64,000 bases of DNA from Candidatus Pantoea varia. GTDB lineage: Bacteria; Pseudomonadota; Gammaproteobacteria; Enterobacterales; Enterobacteriaceae. Below are positions 15,919-27,706 of the stretch, in pieces. Position 1 is the stretch's first letter. Every line of letters starts with the position of its first letter. The notes below the pieces were generated by a model. It had not been told where the DNA came from. It saw nothing but the letters and a program-made list of their open reading frames with translations, and searched no databases. Both the position numbers and the translations under genes were made by a program. Location: contig NZ_FOVG01000004.1 in the NCBI RefSeq assembly GCF_900115075.1, positions 372,001-436,000 of the forward strand, in the 5' to 3' direction.

Positions 15919-17271
15919 TTATGCCAGCCTGTCCAGCAGCTTCTGGTGGATGCCGCCAAACCCGCCGTTGCTCATGACCAGAATCGTGTCGCCTGGCTGA
16001 GCGGCTTTAGCCACCATCTCCACCAGGGTATCGATATCCGCGCTCCAGTGCGCAGGCGGAATGCACGCTTCTGCGACATCTGATACCTGCCACGGAATAT
16101 GGTGCGGCTGGAACAGAAAGACCTCATCCGCACGCGCCAGCGACGGGGCCAGATCGTTCTTGCTGACGCCCATCTTCATGGTATTAGAGCGTGGCTCCAG
16201 CACGGCCAGAATGCGCGCTCTGCCGCCCACTTTGCTGCGCAGGGCAGCCAGCGTCGCCAGAATCGCGGTCGGATGGTGCGCGAAGTCATCATAGACTTTT
16301 ATGCTGTTCACTTCGCCGCGCAGCTCCAGCCGCCGACGCGCATTGATAAAGCTGTTGAGTGCCTGGCCTGCATCTTCCGGCTTCACCCCCACATGCCGCG
16401 CAGCAGCAATTGCCATCAGCCCGTTGTGCATGTTGTGTTCGCCAACCAGCCCCCAGTTCACTTCCCCGACTTTCTCGCCGTCGAGCCAGATTTCCCAGTG
16501 AGACGCATCGTTGGTCAGTTTCTTCGCCTGCCAGCGACCGTGCTCGCCAACGCTCTCCTGCTCGCTCCAGCAGCCCATCGCCATCACCTGTTTAAGGTTG
16601 GGATCATGTTCCGGCAGCAGGATCTTGCCCTGCCCCGGCACGATCCGCACCAGATGGTGGAACTGCTTCTGGATCGCCCGCAGATCGTCGAAGATATCGG
16701 CGTGATCAAACTCAAGATTGTTGAGGATCAGGGTGCGTGGGCAGTAATGGACAAACTTGGAACGCTTGTCGAAAAACGCGCAGTCGTACTCATCCGCTTC
16801 AATCACGAAGAATGGACTTTTTCCTAATTTTGCCGAGACATCGAAGTTTCCAGGCACACCCCCAATAATGAAGCCGGGTTCAAGGCCGCAGGCCTCAAGA
16901 ATCCACGCTGCCATGCCGGCTGTGGTGGTTTTGCCGTGGGTTCCGGCCACTGCCAGCACCCAGCGATCGCGCAGCACGAAATCGTGTAGCCACTGCGGGC
17001 CAGAGAGGTAGGGAATGTTGCGTTCCAGCACCGCTTCTACACAGGGGTTACCGCGCGTCATCGCATTGCCAATAATGACTAAGTCAGGCACCGGATCGAG
17101 CTGGCTGGCGTCGTAACCCTCCGTTAATTCAATGCCTTGCTGTTCGAGCAGGGTACTCATTGGCGGATAAACGTTGGCATCTGAACCGGTCACCTGATGA
17201 CCAAGTGAACGAGCCAGCATCGCCAGACCGCCCATAAAAGTGCCACAAATCCCGAGGATGTGAATGCGCAT
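15919..17271 (-). CDS. mpl: Mpl, UDP-MurNAc:L-Ala-gamma-D-Glu-meso-DAP ligase
   Basis: 450 residues from the ATG at 17271, which gives the E. coli N-terminus MRIHILGICG; an in-frame ATG at 17283 would add four residues. Mpl is a Mur-ligase paralogue that attaches recycled murein tripeptide to UDP-MurNAc in the cytosol. The ATP loop is visible as GTHGKTTTAGMA (about 112), with conserved DFAHHPTAI near residue 330. It is divergent from fbp, as in E. coli. Confidence 0.95.
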   Translation of the reverse strand: MRIHILGICGTFMGGLAMLARSLGHQVTGSDANVYPPMSTLLEQQGIELTEGYDASQLDPVPDLVIIGNAMTRGNPCVEAVLERNIPYLSGPQWLHDFVLRDRWVLAVAGTHGKTTTAGMAAWILEACGLEPGFIIGGVPGNFDVSAKLGKSPFFVIEADEYDCAFFDKRSKFVHYCPRTLILNNLEFDHADIFDDLRAIQKQFHHLVRIVPGQGKILLPEHDPNLKQVMAMGCWSEQESVGEHGRWQAKKLTNDASHWEIWLDGEKVGEVNWGLVGEHNMHNGLMAIAAARHVGVKPEDAGQALNSFINARRRLELRGEVNSIKVYDDFAHHPTAILATLAALRSKVGGRARILAVLEPRSNTMKMGVSKNDLAPSLARADEVFLFQPHHIPWQVSDVAEACIPPAHWSADIDTLVEMVAKAAQPGDTILVMSNGGFGGIHQKLLDRLA

Positions 17272-17439
17272 AACATGATCCATTACTCAAAAGTTCGGCG
17301 CACAGTGTAACGCTGGTCGCAGACGGAAGAAACGGATTAGGACTATGGTTTTTGAAGTTCATTCGGCTAAACTGCGTACGCATCCGTTGGCAGACTGTTA
17401 CGCGTGCTGCCACTCCATCGAAGATTCAGGGAATGTGTT

Positions 17440-18447
17440 ATGAAAACGTTGGGCGAATTTATCGTCGAGAAGCAGCACGACTTTCCGCACGCCACAGGTG
17501 AACTGACGGCGCTGATTTCAGCTATCAAGCTGGGTGCCAAAATTATCCACCGCGACATCAATAAAGCCGGTTTAGTGGATATCCTCGGGACCAGCGGCGT
17601 GGAGAATATTCAGGGCGAACAGCAGATGAAACTGGATCTGTTTGCTAACGAAAAACTGAAGGCAGCACTGAAAGCACGTGGCATCGTCGCGGGTATCGCT
17701 TCTGAGGAAGAAGACGAGTTCGTTATCTTTGAAGGTGAGGAAAACGGTAAGTACGTAGTGTTAATGGATCCACTGGATGGTTCTTCTAACATCGACGTTA
17801 ACGTTTCCGTCGGCACCATTTTCTCTATTTATCATCGCGTCAGCGAACCTGGCACGCCAGTGGTTGAAGCGGACTTCATGCAGCCAGGCAACAAGCAGGT
17901 CGCAGCCGGTTATGTGGTCTACGGCTCATCCACCATGATGGTTTATACCACCGGTGCAGGCGTGCATGCGTTTACTTACGATCCGTCACTGGGTGTGTTC
18001 TGCCTCAGTCACGAACGTATGACCTATCCACCGACTGGTTACACCTACTCGATCAACGAAGGTAACTACATTCGTTTCCCGCAGGGTGTGAAGAAATATC
18101 TGAAGTTCTGTCAGGAAGAGGATCTGCCAACGCATCGTCCTTATACCTCACGTTATATCGGCTCGCTGGTTGCGGATTTCCATCGTAACCTGCTGAAAGG
18201 CGGCATCTATCTCTATCCAAGCACAGCCAGCCATCCTCAGGGTAAGCTGCGTCTGTTGTATGAGTGCAACCCAATGGCGTTCCTGGCCGAGCAGGCGGGC
18301 GGTAAAGCCACCGACGGTCAGAGACGTATTCTGGATATTCCGCCGGTCACGCTGCATCAGCGTTGCCCGTTCTACTGCGGTAATGAGGCGATGGTGAACG
18401 ACGTTGAGCGTTTCCTGGCTGAGTTCCCGGATTGCCGTCAGGGTTAA
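17440..18447 (+). CDS. fbp: Fructose-1,6-bisphosphatase, class I
   Basis: 335 residues from the ATG at 17440 ([12 protein letters not shown]), matching E. coli Fbp. The enzyme hydrolyses fructose-1,6-bisphosphate to fructose-6-phosphate in gluconeogenesis and is inhibited by AMP. The metal and phosphate motif [17 protein letters not shown] is at about residues 108-124, with catalytic acidic residues in ASEEEDE upstream. The frame extends upstream to 17404 but similarity starts at 17440. A strong terminator follows. Confidence 0.96.
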   Translation: MKTLGEFIVEKQHDFPHATGELTALISAIKLGAKIIHRDINKAGLVDILGTSGVENIQGEQQMKLDLFANEKLKAALKARGIVAGIASEEEDEFVIFEGEENGKYVVLMDPLDGSSNIDVNVSVGTIFSIYHRVSEPGTPVVEADFMQPGNKQVAAGYVVYGSSTMMVYTTGAGVHAFTYDPSLGVFCLSHERMTYPPTGYTYSINEGNYIRFPQGVKKYLKFCQEEDLPTHRPYTSRYIGSLVADFHRNLLKGGIYLYPSTASHPQGKLRLLYECNPMAFLAEQAGGKATDGQRRILDIPPVTLHQRCPFYCGNEAMVNDVERFLAEFPDCRQG

Positions 18448-18475
18448 TCTGGCAGTAGTATAAAAAATCATATGC

Positions 18476-18507
18476 AAAGGGCGCGATTTCGCGCCCTTTC
18501 TGTTTTT
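18476..18507. terminator. Bidirectional terminator between fbp and a chemoreceptor gene
   Basis: Perfect 10-bp stem AAAGGGCGCG/CGCGCCCTTT (18476-18485 with 18490-18499), loop ATTT, then TCTGTTTTTT. It serves fbp and probably the convergent chemoreceptor. Confidence 0.85.
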
Positions 18508-20066
18508 TACGCCGTCTGCAATTTGAATTGTGCCATGGTTGCCTGAAGCTGATCGGACTGCGCTTCCAGCGACTGGGTTGCGGCGGTTGCCTGCTCAACC
18601 AGCGCGGCGTTCTGCTGCGCCGCCGCATCCATCTGAGTGACGGCCAGATTGACCTGCTCAATGCCACGGCTCTGCTCGTCGGAGGCCATCGAGATCTCTT
18701 TCATCAATGCCGTGACGCGCATCACCTCACCAGAAATCTCATCCATGGTTTCACCCGCGCGCGTTGCCATCTCGGTGCCCTCTTTGACCCGCGACTGCGA
18801 ATCACTGATCAGCGTGCGGATCTCTTTGGCTGCGTTAGCACTGCGCTGTGCCAGCGTGCGCACTTCATTTGCCACTACCGCAAAACCCCGGCCCTGTTCG
18901 CCTGCGCGCGCCGCTTCCACGGCGGCATTGAGCGCCAGGATGTTGGTCTGGAAGGCGATGCCGTCGATCACGCTGAGAATGTCGCCGATACGATTGGAAC
19001 TGTCGGTGATCTCATGCATTTTTTCCATCACGTAGCAGACAACTTCAGCGCCGCGATCGGCGGTATCAGAGACCGCGTTAGCCAGTTGATGGGCCTGCTG
19101 GGCGTTGCTGGCGTTAAGCCGCACGGTTGCTGTGAGCTGCTCCATACTGGCCGCCGTCTGCTCCAGCGAGGCGGCAGACTCTTCGGTGCGTTGCGACAGA
19201 TTAACATTACCCGCCGCCAGTTCACGGCTGCCGATGTCGATCTGCATACTCGCTTCGCGGACCTGACTCACCGAGGTCCGCAACGACTGCTGCATCCCGC
19301 TCAGCGCATGGTTCAGCCGACCCAGCTCATTGTTGCTGGACGGTGGCAGCGCCTGGGACAGATCGCCCGCCGCGATCTGCTCAAGATGGACAATCGCCAG
19401 GTTCAGCGGCTGCAGCAGCATCCGGCGCAGCAGTTGCCAGGCGAGCACCAGCAGCAACAGGGTTAAGACTCCCGCCACGGCGATCAGGATTTTCATTTTG
19501 GTTTCGTTGTGGGCAGCCTCTGCCAGCTGGGCCTGGGTGATCTGATCGGCCAGCTGACTGAAGTCATTGACCGCCTTATCGTAACTGGCCGCCAGCGTTG
19601 CCAGGTTGCCTTCCAGCAACTGGTAATATTCGTCGGTATATTGCTTGTCCAGCGCGTCCATCATCGGTTTGATGCCCTGGTCGAGATAGGCTTTATAACT
19701 GGCTGAAACCGCATCCGCCAGCATTTTGCCGTGCGCCGTCACCGTTCCGGCGTCCACAAAACGCTTCAGGTGTGTCTGCGATGACACCACATCCGCCTGC
19801 GACAGTTTTGTTACTGCCGCGCCCTCTTCCAGCATACCAATTTCAATTTTACGTACCGCCAGCGCCGCGTTAGCGCGGGCACGCATCAGGTCTGAATTAC
19901 TCTTATAAAGACTGTTCAGCTCGATCCCCTGAATGCGGTTGATCACATCCAGCGAGCGATTCCCTTTGTTAATAGCCACGATACCCATAAAACTCACCGC
20001 CAACAGCAGCAGTGTCATAAATGCCAGCAATGCCAGCAACCCCGTGCGAAGTGATAACTGTTTCAT
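18507..20066 (-). CDS. Methyl-accepting chemotaxis protein with Tar-type ligand domain
   Basis: 519 residues. A membrane helix (about 10-32), a periplasmic four-helix ligand domain (about 33-190), a second membrane helix (about 193-213), a HAMP domain (about 214-268) and the cytoplasmic signalling domain with the conserved hairpin tip [20 protein letters not shown] (about 366-385). It senses an unknown ligand and controls CheA. It ends [14 protein letters not shown] without the NWETF tail that recruits CheR/CheB in Tar and Tsr, so it would depend on other receptors for adaptation. A sigma-28-type promoter is upstream. No flagellar genes are nearby. Confidence 0.93.
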   Translation of the reverse strand: MKQLSLRTGLLALLAFMTLLLLAVSFMGIVAINKGNRSLDVINRIQGIELNSLYKSNSDLMRARANAALAVRKIEIGMLEEGAAVTKLSQADVVSSQTHLKRFVDAGTVTAHGKMLADAVSASYKAYLDQGIKPMMDALDKQYTDEYYQLLEGNLATLAASYDKAVNDFSQLADQITQAQLAEAAHNETKMKILIAVAGVLTLLLLVLAWQLLRRMLLQPLNLAIVHLEQIAAGDLSQALPPSSNNELGRLNHALSGMQQSLRTSVSQVREASMQIDIGSRELAAGNVNLSQRTEESAASLEQTAASMEQLTATVRLNASNAQQAHQLANAVSDTADRGAEVVCYVMEKMHEITDSSNRIGDILSVIDGIAFQTNILALNAAVEAARAGEQGRGFAVVANEVRTLAQRSANAAKEIRTLISDSQSRVKEGTEMATRAGETMDEISGEVMRVTALMKEISMASDEQSRGIEQVNLAVTQMDAAAQQNAALVEQATAATQSLEAQSDQLQATMAQFKLQTA

Positions 20067-20124
20067 CCTGATAGTTTCCGTGTATGTGAAAAGGCGAAAT
20101 TCAAGCGGCCCTAAAGCGGAGGAA

Positions 20125-20152
20125 TTATCGGCAGTAACGGTCTGAAACTTTA
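20125..20152 (-). promoter_or_regulatory. Sigma-28 (FliA)-type promoter of the chemoreceptor
   Basis: On the minus strand TAAAGTTT (20145-20152), a 12-bp spacer, and GCCGATAA (20125-20132). Both boxes match the FliA consensus fully; the spacer is one base longer than the usual 11. It lies 59 bp before the start codon. Confidence 0.8.
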
Positions 20153-20234
20153 ACTCTGATGAGTGTTAACAACTTGATCATCACAGAAACATCCATCAAG
20201 CTGATCGCCGCCCTTCCGCTATCCAGAGAAAAAA

Positions 20235-20645
20235 ATGAAATCAGGATTGTTTTTGATGCTGTTGTGCCTCAGCACATCGGCGCTGGCAGAGGATATGCCG
20301 TCAGACGCCTCACCTGATCGCTGCCTCAATAATGCCTCGACCACGCTCGCCATGAACCAGTGCTACGCGGCGGCCAGTCAGGTGTGGGATCAGGAGATGA
20401 ATAAGCAGTACAACACACTAATGAAGACTCTCTCCGGCGAACCGAAAAATAAACTGCGTGCCGCTCAGCGTGCCTGGCTGAGCTATCGCGACAGCTGGCT
20501 GGCGGCGAGCCGCAGTCAGCTTAGTTCTCAGGGAACGCTGGGTAGCGTGGCGCTGAGCGCTCAGAGCCTGAGCCTGGTGCGCAACCAGGCACTGATGCTG
20601 CAGTCACTGAGTAAAGGCAGCTGTGCTAACCCCGATGACTGCTGA
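20235..20645 (+). CDS. LprI-type (DUF1311) periplasmic protein
   Basis: 136 residues with a signal peptide ending STSALA (about 1-18). The mature part has the DUF1311 pattern: RCLNNASTTLAMNQCYAAAS with two Cys, then AQRAWLSYRDSWLAA. Two further Cys are near the C-terminus (SCANPDDC), so disulfides are likely. The domain occurs in the mycobacterial lysozyme inhibitor LprI and in many unstudied proteobacterial proteins. Whether this one inhibits lysozyme is unknown. It stands alone between the chemoreceptor and the DUF441 gene. Confidence 0.85.
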   Translation: MKSGLFLMLLCLSTSALAEDMPSDASPDRCLNNASTTLAMNQCYAAASQVWDQEMNKQYNTLMKTLSGEPKNKLRAAQRAWLSYRDSWLAASRSQLSSQGTLGSVALSAQSLSLVRNQALMLQSLSKGSCANPDDC

Positions 20646-20706
20646 TTGATAACCGGCTTTTGCGCTGGCGGAAGTCAGCGCGTTCAATAACCTTCAGGGA
20701 GAAACC

Positions 20707-21156
20707 ATGGCTGCTTACGCCTCAACCATCATTCTGATTTGCCTCGCCGTGCTGAGTTATTTCGTTCACAACAACGCGGTCACGATTTCGATTCTGGTGC
20801 TGCTGGCGATTAAAATTACCCCGCTGGCTCAGTTCTTCCCCTACGTCGAAAAACAGGGCATTACCTTAGGCATCATTATTCTTACCGTGGCGGTGATGGC
20901 TCCGCTGGCCAGCGGCTCATTGCCTGCCTCCGCGCTGCTCAAATCCTTTGCTAACTGGAAGTCAATTGTGGCGATTCTGGTGGGGATTTTTGTCGCCTGG
21001 CTGGGCGGTCGTGGCGTGAACTTTATGAGCGTGCAGCCTTCAGTGATCGGGGGTCTGCTGATAGGTACAGTGATTGGGGTGGCGTTCTTCCGGGGCGTGC
21101 CAGTAGGGCCACTGATTGCCGCAGGCATTGTTTCGCTGTTTGTGGCGGCTAAGTAG
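20707..21156 (+). CDS. DUF441 family inner-membrane protein (YeaL-like)
   Basis: 149 residues with four hydrophobic segments (about 5-25, 50-70, 83-105, 112-145), typical of the UPF0756/DUF441 family, represented by E. coli YeaL. No function is known. GGGAG precedes the ATG at 20707. It is 62 bp after the DUF1311 gene and 101 bp before ppa. Confidence 0.88.
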   Translation: MAAYASTIILICLAVLSYFVHNNAVTISILVLLAIKITPLAQFFPYVEKQGITLGIIILTVAVMAPLASGSLPASALLKSFANWKSIVAILVGIFVAWLGGRGVNFMSVQPSVIGGLLIGTVIGVAFFRGVPVGPLIAAGIVSLFVAAK

Positions 21157-21256
21157 CGTTTGGGCGCATTCCGAAACGCCAAAAAGGGGGCATACATTCA
21201 GAGTCAGTTGGCTATAATAGCCGACACTCAACATACGACTATTGAAGGAATACCAG

Positions 21257-21787
21257 ATGAGTTTGAACCAGGTGCCAGCAGGTAAAGACCTGCCAGAAGA
21301 TATCTACGTTGTCATTGAGATCCCGGCGAATGCTGATCCGATCAAATATGAAGTTGATAAAGAGTCTGGTGCCCTGTTTGTAGACCGTTTCATGTCTACC
21401 GCCATGTTCTATCCGTGCAACTACGGTTACATCAACCATACCCTTTCTCTGGATGGTGATCCGGTTGACGTACTGGTTCCGACCCCGTATCCACTGGTCC
21501 CAGGCTCAGTGATCCGCTGCCGTCCGGTTGGCGTACTGAAAATGACCGACGAGTCTGGCGAAGATGCCAAACTGGTTGCCGTTCCGCACACCAAGCTGTC
21601 TAAAGAGTACGATCACATCAAAGATGTGAACGACCTGCCAGAACTGCTGCGTGCACAGATCACCCACTTCTTTGAACACTACAAAGATCTGGAAAAAGGC
21701 AAATGGGTGAAAGTGGATGGCTGGGATAACGCCGAAGCCGCTAAAGCTGAAATCATCGCCTCTTACGAGCGCGCACAGAAGAAGTAA
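21257..21787 (+). CDS. ppa: Inorganic pyrophosphatase
   Basis: 176 residues from the ATG at 21257 ([11 protein letters not shown]), preceded by GAAGGA; the frame extends to 21242 but similarity starts here. It hydrolyses pyrophosphate to phosphate in the cytosol, pulling biosynthetic reactions forward, and is essential in E. coli. The family I signature with three metal-binding Asp is visible as DGDPVDVLV (about 66-74). The gene has its own terminator and is probably monocistronic. Confidence 0.97.
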   Translation: MSLNQVPAGKDLPEDIYVVIEIPANADPIKYEVDKESGALFVDRFMSTAMFYPCNYGYINHTLSLDGDPVDVLVPTPYPLVPGSVIRCRPVGVLKMTDESGEDAKLVAVPHTKLSKEYDHIKDVNDLPELLRAQITHFFEHYKDLEKGKWVKVDGWDNAEAAKAEIIASYERAQKK

Positions 21788-21810
21788 TTCTGCTGCCGGT
21801 TTGTGAGTCG

Positions 21811-21846
21811 AAAAAAAAACACCGTCCAACTGGACGGTGTTTTTGT
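21811..21846 (+). terminator. Terminator of ppa
   Basis: Stem ACACCGTCC/GGACGGTGT with a four-base loop, flanked by nine A on the left and TTTTTGTT on the right. It could also stop the convergent ytfP transcript. Confidence 0.88.
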
Positions 21847-22200
21847 TCAGGCCTCTGGCTCCTCATCGCGCTTCAGCCAGTCACCACTCATAATGCGCTG
21901 GCGTCCTGCCACTGAGCGTTGATAGACATAAAGCCATGCACTGCCAAACGGCGTCTGAGTCAGAAAACGTTTGTACTCTCCCCCTTTAGTACGAAGCGCA
22001 TCCAGCTCCGCAAGGGTTGAGGCATCAATGCGGTACACCTCACAATGTACCGCGCCATTGCCCTCTATGACGCCGGGATAATGGCCCAGACTGTAAAGCT
22101 CAAAGCCTTCAATCTGGTGATCACCCAGCCACTGCGCATTGGTCATCCAGTGACTATTTCCCTGTTTGCGCCGTAAACTGCCGTAGACAATTATTCGCAT
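21847..22200 (-). CDS. ytfP: YtfP, gamma-glutamylcyclotransferase-fold protein
   Basis: 117 residues of the gamma-glutamylcyclotransferase-like family, with the substrate-loop motif VYGSLRR at residues 5-11 and a Glu in TKGGEYKR. The biochemical activity of YtfP is not established. It lies 2 bp after tamB, so tamA-tamB-ytfP is a single operon, as in E. coli. Confidence 0.92.
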   Translation of the reverse strand: MRIIVYGSLRRKQGNSHWMTNAQWLGDHQIEGFELYSLGHYPGVIEGNGAVHCEVYRIDASTLAELDALRTKGGEYKRFLTQTPFGSAWLYVYQRSVAGRQRIMSGDWLKRDEEPEA

Positions 22201-22202
22201 TG

Positions 22203-25200
22203 CTAAAACTCAAACTGATAGAGCAAATCGAGAGCCTGATCCACACCGGACACGGCTTCCAGATAGAGCTTAGGCATCAGACGGTAACGCAAGGTTAACG
22301 TCGCCAGTGAATCAAATATGCCAACACCGTATTTTACCTGCAGACCCGGCAGCACATAGCCGCTGACCTGCACCTGCTGGCTGTCGCCAACACCGGCAGT
22401 ATCAACAGCGAGATTGCTGACACCGAATGTCTCCCCGATTTTACCCACAACCTGCCCACTTTGTGCAACCCCTAAGCCAACAAGTGCCGAAGTGAGAGCG
22501 TTACTGTCGCCGTCGCTGCCCAATCCCTGACCGCGCAGCAGATAGGAAAGCGCTTCCTGTTGCGACATCGCCGGATCGGAGAAGACTTCCGCTTTGGGTT
22601 CATCGGCAAGACCGGTGACGCGAAGACCTGCCGTGACGCCATCTTCAGTCGCATCCGGATTACGGATGGCTTCAAGGTTGACGTAAGGCTGATCCGGCGG
22701 ACCGGCAAACTGCAGCTCGCCTTTACGCACGATCAGATCCTGACCATAAGCGTGGAAGCGACCAGACGGAATGTTGATCTGACCGTTTAAGCCAAGTCCT
22801 GACTTATCCTGCACCATTTTCAGATCGCCATTCAGCTTCGCTTTCAGGCCAAACGCGGAGAGCCGGACATCGTTGCCGACGTGGATCACCAGATTACTGT
22901 TAATCGGGATAGAGGCGGTTTGCGGTGCAATCGGCTTCAGCTGCTTATCCAGCATCACCTCATCCGACGAGACGCCGGTGGCGCTTTCCGGCACTTCCTG
23001 CACCGTGATACGCGCCCACGGAATATCGACGCGGCCATCAAGATTAAAGGCGGCTGGCGTCGCTTCAAACACCAGATCCGGCGAGACGTCCATCCGCACC
23101 ATCGGCGGCACCGTGACGCGAACCCGACTGCCCTGCGCTGCGATGCGCGCACGCCAGTTGTCGAGCTGGCTCCAGTCAGCATTACCGCTGAGATTGATGT
23201 TGCCCTGGGCAGTCTGCACCAGCCCGTTCAGGGTGGAGCTCATGCCGTTGAACACCAGATTCAGGTTAGCGGCAGTGAGATCGACCGGCATAAAGTTGCC
23301 ATCCACATCGACACCCGTCAGGCCAAGCTGACCAAATACCTGCGGCTGCTGCACGCTGCCACCCAGGCGCAGGCTGCTGTTCAGGCTGCCTTTGATCTTC
23401 TCGCCCTGCATCAGCGCCGGATTGATCATCGCCAGCGAGATATTGCGGATGTTGACGTTACCGCCCAGCGTGCGGCGGTTTTGCGGATCGTCGATCTGCA
23501 CGTTGCCATCCAGCTGCCCGTTTTTGGCGATACGGATCAGCCAGTCGAGCTTAGCACGTCCGTTTTGCAGCGCGGCATTGAGGTTCAGCGTGTCGAAGGC
23601 GACAGGCAGGCTATTGCCCTGCACATCCTGAACCACTTTCACGCCGTTGCCCTTCAGCGCCACGCTGCCGGTCGGCAGGCTGCCATCGGCAGTCCAGTTG
23701 ACGCGCACGTCACCGCTGAACAGGCCGCTGAGCTGCGTCGCCTCCGGCATAAATGGCTTGACCATCGCCAGGTCAAAGCGGTTCAGCACCACATGTGCCT
23801 TGCCTGCCGGGCCAGCTTCAACCGGCTCCGGCACACAAATTTGCGCATTGGGGTTCTGCCAGCAGTGCGGCCCGATGGTCGCCGTCTGGCTGCTGTTGAG
23901 ATAGTCGATTGCCATCGCACGCGTCAGACGCCACTCGCCGACGGGCGTATCAAAGTGGGTGTCATTCAGCGAGCCTTTCCAGCGTGCGGTCTGGCGATCA
24001 AAGCTGCCGTTCAGCGCCAGTTGCCCCGAGACCGGTTTGCCCTGCACATTGAGCTTCAGCTGATGCTGATGCTCGTTGCCGTCCGCATTCAGCGTCAGCA
24101 GGCTGATGTTCAGCGCATCCTGCTTTAGCTGCTCGACGCGCAGTTGCAGTTTACCCGCCACCTGCTCGCCGGAACGGACATCGCCATTCAGGGTGACGCG
24201 ATTAACCTGCATCTGCTGCCAGCGTAAACCACGGGCATTGAGATCGGCCAGCAACTGTGGCGCCTTCAGAGTGCCACGTGCTTTGAGGGTGCCGTTGACG
24301 ACGCCACCCAGACCTGGCAGCGCATTGTCGAGCTGTGGCGCATCAATACTGGCATCAAGGTCCAGACTGTCGCCCAGCGCGCCTTTGACATCCAGATGGT
24401 TGCGTCCCAGCGCCAGCTTAATGCCCGGCACCGTCCACTGGTTGTAGCTGTTACCAGTCAGTGAGCCATCAGCGGTCACGGCGTTCTGCTTCACGTTTCC
24501 TTTCAGCTGAAGCTGCGGCACGCTCAGCTGCCAGGTGCCGCCATACAGACTGCCGCGCGTGGTGATTTTGCCATCCAGTCGCGCGGGCCAGTCGGGATAC
24601 TGTCTGGCGGTGTTGATCCCCGTCAGCGTCAGTTCACTGCGCCAGCTGATCGCCTTGCTCCAGTCCACCAGCGCGGTGAGATCGATATTGCCCTGCAGAG
24701 CGGCTACGCGCAGACGATCGAGGCTGAACTGCTCAACGTTGCCTTTACCCGTCAGCGAGATAGTGGCCGGTGGCACAGATTCGCCCCTCACGGCGGTCTG
24801 CAGCGACATCACATAGTCGGTGGCTTTGCCTTTGAACTGATAGTTCAGGTTATCGGCCTGATACTGTATCGGCCCCGTTAGCGGCCAGCGCAGCTGCGGA
24901 CTGGTCAGCTGCAGTGACAGCGGCAGTCCTGCGACCGCCAGTTGGGTCGTCGCATCCAGCTGCGCATTCACCGGACCTGAGAGGTTCAGGCCCAGCTTCA
25001 GCTCGTCGCGCATCGCGCCGTTAAGTTTCAGCGCCAGCTTTTCGCCTTTAATCGGATCGGTATTGACCGTGCCGTTCAGGGAGAAATCGACCGGCCAGTT
25101 ATCCGCCAGCGTCGCCTGTCCGCTACCCTTCAGGTTGCCAAGATTCGAGTCCACTTCCAGCGTCGTCAGTTGCATCTGGCGATCGGCGGTTCTGGCTTTC

Positions 25201-25970
25201 AGCAGCAACCGGCTAACGGAGATATCGGTGTCGCCGGTAATGCGCAGCTGTTCACCCAGAATCTGCTGCACGTCAATATCCAGCGGCAGACGGAAATCGG
25301 GCAGCGCAGGCAGCAGCGGTTGAGCAAATATCGCCTGCAGCGTTTCACCCAGCGGTTTCTCGGCGGGATGCGGCTGCTGAACCTTCGGATCGACCACCTC
25401 TTCCTTCACCACTTTTGCCGCTTTCGGCAGCGCAATCAGCAGACTTTGGATATGGGTCGGATTCAGCGTCAGCGCGCGATCCTGCCACTGCAGGCCAGTG
25501 GTGAAATCGAGCAGCGAGATTGCGGTGTCATCGACTTTGACATTGATATTGTGCAGCCCAAGATGACGCAGCGTGATCGGATACGGCGTGCTGAGGTTAG
25601 TGTTGCCACTCTCCTCTTCCGGCGCCGGTGCGGCAGGCGCCATCTTCCTGCTGTCGACGACCACACTGATATCACGCAGGGAAACATCGTTAACGCAGAC
25701 GGAGGAGTGCAGCAGGCAGTTGAGATCCACCGCCAGATGGATCTGCCCGGCATCGACGCTGACGCCGGGCATTTCGTAGCGCAGACCGTTAAGTGTCAGG
25801 TTACGCCAGCCACCATCGACCTGTTTGATCGACAGGCCCGGCACCCAGCGCGACGCGCTCTTGAGCACTAAATGCAGCCCCGGCGTAGTCCCGATTAAAA
25901 ATGCCACGCCACCCAACAGCACAACCAGAAAGATCAGAATACCGATCAGGACCTTTTTCCACAGCTTCAT
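22203..25970 (-). CDS. tamB: TamB, inner-membrane-anchored bridge protein of the TAM complex
   Basis: 1255 residues. One N-terminal membrane helix (about 7-28), a very long beta-rich periplasmic body, and the conserved C-terminal DUF490/TamB domain ending in an aromatic residue (LLYQFEF), which contacts TamA. TamB spans the periplasm, helps insert some outer-membrane proteins, and works with YhdP and YdbH in anterograde phospholipid transport. The start overlaps the tamA stop by 4 bp (ATGA). Confidence 0.96.
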   Translation of the reverse strand: MKLWKKVLIGILIFLVVLLGGVAFLIGTTPGLHLVLKSASRWVPGLSIKQVDGGWRNLTLNGLRYEMPGVSVDAGQIHLAVDLNCLLHSSVCVNDVSLRDISVVVDSRKMAPAAPAPEEESGNTNLSTPYPITLRHLGLHNINVKVDDTAISLLDFTTGLQWQDRALTLNPTHIQSLLIALPKAAKVVKEEVVDPKVQQPHPAEKPLGETLQAIFAQPLLPALPDFRLPLDIDVQQILGEQLRITGDTDISVSRLLLKARTADRQMQLTTLEVDSNLGNLKGSGQATLADNWPVDFSLNGTVNTDPIKGEKLALKLNGAMRDELKLGLNLSGPVNAQLDATTQLAVAGLPLSLQLTSPQLRWPLTGPIQYQADNLNYQFKGKATDYVMSLQTAVRGESVPPATISLTGKGNVEQFSLDRLRVAALQGNIDLTALVDWSKAISWRSELTLTGINTARQYPDWPARLDGKITTRGSLYGGTWQLSVPQLQLKGNVKQNAVTADGSLTGNSYNQWTVPGIKLALGRNHLDVKGALGDSLDLDASIDAPQLDNALPGLGGVVNGTLKARGTLKAPQLLADLNARGLRWQQMQVNRVTLNGDVRSGEQVAGKLQLRVEQLKQDALNISLLTLNADGNEHQHQLKLNVQGKPVSGQLALNGSFDRQTARWKGSLNDTHFDTPVGEWRLTRAMAIDYLNSSQTATIGPHCWQNPNAQICVPEPVEAGPAGKAHVVLNRFDLAMVKPFMPEATQLSGLFSGDVRVNWTADGSLPTGSVALKGNGVKVVQDVQGNSLPVAFDTLNLNAALQNGRAKLDWLIRIAKNGQLDGNVQIDDPQNRRTLGGNVNIRNISLAMINPALMQGEKIKGSLNSSLRLGGSVQQPQVFGQLGLTGVDVDGNFMPVDLTAANLNLVFNGMSSTLNGLVQTAQGNINLSGNADWSQLDNWRARIAAQGSRVRVTVPPMVRMDVSPDLVFEATPAAFNLDGRVDIPWARITVQEVPESATGVSSDEVMLDKQLKPIAPQTASIPINSNLVIHVGNDVRLSAFGLKAKLNGDLKMVQDKSGLGLNGQINIPSGRFHAYGQDLIVRKGELQFAGPPDQPYVNLEAIRNPDATEDGVTAGLRVTGLADEPKAEVFSDPAMSQQEALSYLLRGQGLGSDGDSNALTSALVGLGVAQSGQVVGKIGETFGVSNLAVDTAGVGDSQQVQVSGYVLPGLQVKYGVGIFDSLATLTLRYRLMPKLYLEAVSGVDQALDLLYQFEF

Positions 25971-27706
25971 AGTTCAGGCCCCAGTCCTACGTAAAATTGC
26001 AATCCATGCTCCTCGTCATCCCCGATAGGTCTGGCGATATCAAATTTGATTGGGCCAACCGGTGAAGACCAGCGCACGCCAACGCCCGCACCGGTTTTGA
26101 CGTTACTTTGTTTGATGTCGTTAACCGCTTCGCCCGAGTCGACAAACACCGCGCCCCACCATTTACCGGTGACGTTGTACTGATATTCCAGCGATCCGGT
26201 GGCGAGTTTTGATGCACCGGTGAGCTTGCCGTCGTCATCACGTGGTGAAATGTTTTTGTATTTGTAGCCACGAATACTGCGGTCGCCACCGGCGAAGAAG
26301 CGCAGATCCGGCGGCACTTTGTCGAAGTCGTTGGTTTCGATCCAGCCAAGATTGCCGCGCGCGATGAAACGATGGCTGTCGCCCAGAGTACGGATCCAGA
26401 CGTTTTGCGCCTGCAGGATCAGGAAGTCGACATCGGAACCCCAGGTGGTATCCGAGACATCGACGGAGTAGCGCTGTGAATCGCCCCAGGTCGGCATCAG
26501 GCCGCCACGGGAACGGGTGCGGTTAACGCTGACGCCGGGATAGAGGAGCATCGTGGTGTTGGTCACGCTGCCCTGCGTAAAGTGATCCAGGCTCCAGCGC
26601 AGGTTGACCGCCTTCTGCCAGCCGCTGCTGCTGTCCCAGTTGCGCGACATGGCAAGCGTCGTGGTATCCGCTTTGGTGTCGTTAAGGTCGGTGCGCTTCA
26701 GGCCGCCAGAGAAGGTGTAGTACTGCTCAAGCGGGCTTTTCAGCAACGGCACTTTATAGCTGAGATCGACCTGCTGTTCCGGTGCGGAAACATAGGCGCT
26801 GGCCGCCAGGCTGTGACCGCTGTCGTTGATCCACGGTTTTTTCCAGGTGCCTTTCAGGCGCGGACCGACGTCAGTCGAGTAGCCGACGCCGGTTTCAATC
26901 GTGTTTTCGGTGCGAGGTGACATTACTGCGCTCAGCGGCAGCACTTTGGTCTGTCGTCCCTTGCTGAATTCCGGCGCGACCACCACCGAATTAAACCAGC
27001 CGGTGGCGGAGAGGCGGCGATTCAGCTCGGCTAAGTCGCGGGAGCTGTAGTAGTCACCCTCTTTAAACGGCACCAGGTTTTGCAGGTACTCTTCGCGGAT
27101 CTGCGATCCCTGGAAAGTGACGTCACCAAAGCGATAGCGCTCGCCGCTGTCGTAGTCAATATCCCAGAACGCTTCGCGCCGCTCAACCGAGACGCCGAGC
27201 TGGCTTTTTTTAAAGGTGCCATCGAAATAGCCGTTACGCAGCGCAAGATTTGAGAAGCCGCTTTTGAATTTGTCATATTGTCCGTGGTTAAGCTGCGTGC
27301 CCACTTTAGGTCGCCCCTGCTTCACCCAGGCTTTGTAATCGGGATCATTGCGCGCATCACCTTCAACCACAATGGTGCTGCCGCCGATTTTTACCGGTTC
27401 CCCAGGGGTGACATGTGCCACTAATACCGGGCGCCCGCCCTTCGCTGGTGCGGGGCGGGATTCAAAATCGATGGTCGGCTCGTAATAACCGAGCGCGCGC
27501 AGCCCCTCTTTTATCGCAACAGAGACACGCGCCCGAAAACGACCATCATTAGAAACCTCATCGCTGCCGATGGTTGACAGGCGCGCTCTGACATTCTTTT
27601 GCAGATCCCCGGTTAAGCCGTCTACCTGTAATCGCACTGTCGCCGCCTCAAGGGCGGGCGCGGCAAGCAGCAGGCCAGCCATGCAATAAACATAAAATCG
27701 TGGCAC
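25967..27706 (-). CDS. tamA: TamA, Omp85-family outer-membrane protein
   Basis: 579 residues with a signal peptide (about 1-21), three POTRA domains (about 22-265) and a C-terminal 16-stranded Omp85 barrel. The lid-lock type motif is seen as [11 protein letters not shown] (about 468-478), and the protein ends ...FYVGLGPEL. With TamB it forms the translocation and assembly module. In E. coli the divergent neighbour is msrA; here the divergent neighbour is ytfL and msrA is absent. Confidence 0.96.
   Translation of the reverse strand: MPRFYVYCMAGLLLAAPALEAATVRLQVDGLTGDLQKNVRARLSTIGSDEVSNDGRFRARVSVAIKEGLRALGYYEPTIDFESRPAPAKGGRPVLVAHVTPGEPVKIGGSTIVVEGDARNDPDYKAWVKQGRPKVGTQLNHGQYDKFKSGFSNLALRNGYFDGTFKKSQLGVSVERREAFWDIDYDSGERYRFGDVTFQGSQIREEYLQNLVPFKEGDYYSSRDLAELNRRLSATGWFNSVVVAPEFSKGRQTKVLPLSAVMSPRTENTIETGVGYSTDVGPRLKGTWKKPWINDSGHSLAASAYVSAPEQQVDLSYKVPLLKSPLEQYYTFSGGLKRTDLNDTKADTTTLAMSRNWDSSSGWQKAVNLRWSLDHFTQGSVTNTTMLLYPGVSVNRTRSRGGLMPTWGDSQRYSVDVSDTTWGSDVDFLILQAQNVWIRTLGDSHRFIARGNLGWIETNDFDKVPPDLRFFAGGDRSIRGYKYKNISPRDDDGKLTGASKLATGSLEYQYNVTGKWWGAVFVDSGEAVNDIKQSNVKTGAGVGVRWSSPVGPIKFDIARPIGDDEEHGLQFYVGLGPEL

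Noticed and set aside
22881..24128. 415-codon plus-strand frame inside tamB
   Set aside because: It lies wholly opposite tamB, has no recognisable motif, and arises from the codon bias of the real gene.
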